From: Candidatus Parcubacteria bacterium
GTDB taxonomy: Bacteria; Patescibacteriota; Patescibacteriia; Patescibacteriales; UBA12075
Direction: 5' to 3'
Assembly (NCBI GenBank): GCA_023139655.1
Contig: JAGLNE010000137.1
Coordinates: forward strand, 1 to 5,990
Length of the DNA stretch: 5,990 nucleotides
The stretch's first letter is position 1. Every line of letters starts with the position of its first letter. The notes below the pieces were generated by a model, which worked only from the letters and a program-made list of their open reading frames with translations, was not told where the DNA came from and made no database searches. Shown one piece after another: positions 5,258 to 5,990 of this stretch. The translations under genes were made by a program, and so were the position numbers.

Positions 5258-5273
5258 ACCGCCCTTAAAGGCG
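5251..5273 (-). terminator. Short minus-strand intrinsic terminator upstream of glnA
   Basis: On the minus strand, CGCCT (5273-5269) and GGGCG (5264-5260, with a T-G pair) form a 5-bp stem with a TTAA loop, followed by GTTTTTTGT. It would stop antisense transcripts arriving from the right before they reach the glnA promoter. The stem is short, and it also lies just upstream of the plus-strand -10 box, so it could instead be an operator. Confidence 0.45.
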
Positions 5274-5277
5274 ACTA

Positions 5278-5291
5278 TGCTATACTATAAT
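5278..5291 (+). promoter_or_regulatory. Extended -10 promoter for the plus-strand gene
   Basis: TGC-TATACT (5278-5286) is a textbook extended -10 element, overlapped by a second, perfect TATAAT at 5286-5291. No good -35 hexamer sits 16-18 bases upstream, which extended -10 promoters can do without. Transcription would start near 5293-5298, giving a leader of about 50 bases. Confidence 0.6.
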
Positions 5292-5333
5292 TAATAAACA
5301 ACGCACAAAATAATAATAAATATAAAAACAAAG

Positions 5334-5340
5334 GGAGGGT
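5334..5340 (+). promoter_or_regulatory. Strong Shine-Dalgarno site
   Basis: GGGAGGG followed by TAA and the ATG at 5344. It decides the start of the small plus-strand gene and contrasts with the minus-strand genes, none of which shows a purine-rich site at proper distance. Confidence 0.8.
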
Positions 5341-5343
5341 AAA

Positions 5344-5751
5344 ATGTACATTTTAGATTTCTTAGTAGTCAAAAGGAAAAAGCAATATTTGGCCCGTAAA
5401 CTAATAAAATATTTCAAGAAAATACCGAAAAATAAACTGAAAACAATACAACTCTTAGAAAAAATATTAACAAGCTATGGAAACAAGGTTTTCGGGAAGA
5501 TGGAGAATCAGGTAACTAACGAGCTAAAAATTCGATTTTATTTCTTATGTATCAGCGATGACCCTATAAAGATAATGGTGAGCATTGCAGGCCTACAAAA
5601 TTTCTGGTGCACAGATATAAACAAAGTAGCTAACAAGCTTAAAAAAAACGGTATTGTATTAAAGCCAGAGGAAACAATAAAAATTATTAGTATGTATTTA
5701 CAAGCCTTTTTATCCTATACCGACTATCCATTTGTTCTTTCTCTAAATTAA
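5344..5751 (+). CDS. Small basic hypothetical protein
   Basis: 135 residues from ATG 5344-5346 to TAA 5749-5751. The start is fixed by a strong Shine-Dalgarno, GGGAGGG, at 5334-5340, three bases before the ATG. It is the only gene in the window with one. The N-terminal third is very lysine-rich and helical (VVKRKKQYLARKLIKYFKKIPKNKLK, 8-33). The middle has IRFYFLCISDDPIKIMVSIAGLQNFWC, and the end is more hydrophobic (ISMYLQAFLSYTDYPFVL). No convincing transmembrane segment, signal peptide or catalytic motif is visible. It has its own extended -10 promoter and its own terminator, so it is a one-gene unit. It is the only plus-strand gene, and its low G+C and different ribosome site could mean a separate origin. 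I do not recognise a family and assign no function. Confidence 0.75.
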   Translation: MYILDFLVVKRKKQYLARKLIKYFKKIPKNKLKTIQLLEKILTSYGNKVFGKMENQVTNELKIRFYFLCISDDPIKIMVSIAGLQNFWCTDINKVANKLKKNGIVLKPEETIKIISMYLQAFLSYTDYPFVLSLN

Positions 5752-5773
5752 ATATTACAATCAAATGCTAAGC

Positions 5774-5803
5774 AAAATGCCGCCTTAATGACGGCATTTT
5801 TTT
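5774..5803. terminator. Intrinsic terminator between the converging hypothetical gene and tRNA-Pro
   Basis: AAAATGCCG (5774-5782) pairs perfectly with CGGCATTTT (5792-5800) around a 9-base loop, followed by more T to 5803. It ends the plus-strand gene 23 bases after its stop. The A run on the left lets it work on the minus strand as well, where it would end the tRNA transcript. Confidence 0.85.
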
Positions 5804-5821
5804 ATTGAAATAATTATCTTG

Positions 5822-5893
5822 TCGGGCTGCCGGGAGTTGAACCCGGGTGACAGGACCCCCAGCCCTGCATAATAGCCGTTATATCACAGCCCG
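5822..5893 (-). tRNA. tRNA-Pro (anticodon GGG)
   Basis: Read on the minus strand, the 72-base cloverleaf is complete. The acceptor stem CGGGCTG/CAGCCCG (5893-5887 and 5829-5823) is perfect, and the anticodon arm is CAGGG-CTGGGGG-TCCTG with GGG at 5860-5858. A 4-base variable loop follows, then the T arm CCGGG-TTCAACT-CCCGG. The D arm is weaker: ATA/TAT pairs, with the conserved GG in the loop. The C1-G72 pair, discriminator A73 (5822) and G37 next to the anticodon agree with proline identity. It would read CCC and CCU. The DNA continues CAA rather than CCA, so the CCA end must be added after transcription. An A-U pair replaces the usual G10-C25. Confidence 0.9.
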
Positions 5894-5908
5894 TAAAACT
5901 ATCTATAT

Positions 5909-5990
5909 GGGGCTGTCGCCAAACACCAGTTTAGGCATAAATTTTCAAATTTTGTGAAAATTTTCCTTAAAAAATTTTTGCTTATGTGCT
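5909..5990. mobile_element. Possible insertion-sequence end (partial, at window edge)
   Basis: GGGGCTGTCGCCAAACACC (5909-5927), directly preceded by AT-rich DNA, has the look of the outer end of an IS1182- or ISL3-like terminal inverted repeat (GG-x-CTGTC/GCCAAA type, recalled only loosely). It is followed by non-coding AT-rich DNA with a perfect 9-bp inverted repeat, AAATTTTCA (5939-5947) and TGAAAATTT (5955-5963), around a 7-base loop. No transposase codons are visible before the window ends, so this is suggestive only. It starts 15 bases from the 5' end of the tRNA gene. Confidence 0.3.

Noticed and set aside
1..5990. CRISPR array
   Set aside because: No regularly spaced repeats of 24-37 bases were seen anywhere in the window.

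Overview
The window looks like a stretch of an AT-rich, uncultured bacterial genome, most likely from the Patescibacteria/CPR radiation. This rests on the make-up of the hypothetical proteins, the near absence of Shine-Dalgarno sequences, a type I restriction hsdM end followed directly by a Bro-N-like gene, and a tRNA without an encoded CCA. It is an inference from style; no single marker proves it. Every protein gene between 1 and 5164 lies on the minus strand. One small gene at 5344-5751 is on the plus strand.

Left end (1-510): the start of a Bro-N/antirepressor-like gene runs off the edge. It is preceded by the last ~50 codons of a type I restriction methyltransferase subunit (HsdM). That fragment is joined, out of frame, to the first ~14 codons of a DUF3800 gene. 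This looks like a deletion or recombination scar in a defence locus. A gene-free AT-rich stretch (371-510) upstream of it holds a 12-bp direct repeat and a short GC-rich inverted repeat.

Small-gene section (511-1910): a MazG-like nucleotide pyrophosphohydrolase, a small single-pass membrane protein of unknown function, and a LabA/DUF88-type NYN-domain protein. The NYN stop codon lies inside a strong bidirectional terminator hairpin.

Main operon (1938-5164, minus): glutamine synthetase type I-alpha (glnA) leads, with a recognisable promoter. Behind it, with gaps of 10-21 bases, come a protein with a ParB/sulfiredoxin-like DGHH motif, a short xylose-isomerase-like TIM barrel with a plausible metal site, and a second protein with an EGMHR motif of the same general type. 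The last has no ATG start. If the three downstream proteins act with the synthetase, the cluster could make or modify a small nitrogen compound. That is a hypothesis from gene order and motifs, and it is the most interesting part of the window.

Right end (5165-5990): a divergent intergenic region carries an extended -10 promoter for the plus-strand gene and two adjacent inverted repeats, one of which reads as a minus-strand terminator. The small basic hypothetical protein at 5344-5751 ends at a strong hairpin terminator. This is followed by a tRNA-Pro(GGG) on the minus strand and, just beyond it, a sequence resembling the end of an insertion sequence.

The glnA gene and the one after it are visibly GC-richer (about half G+C by eye on sample lines) than the other genes (about one third).
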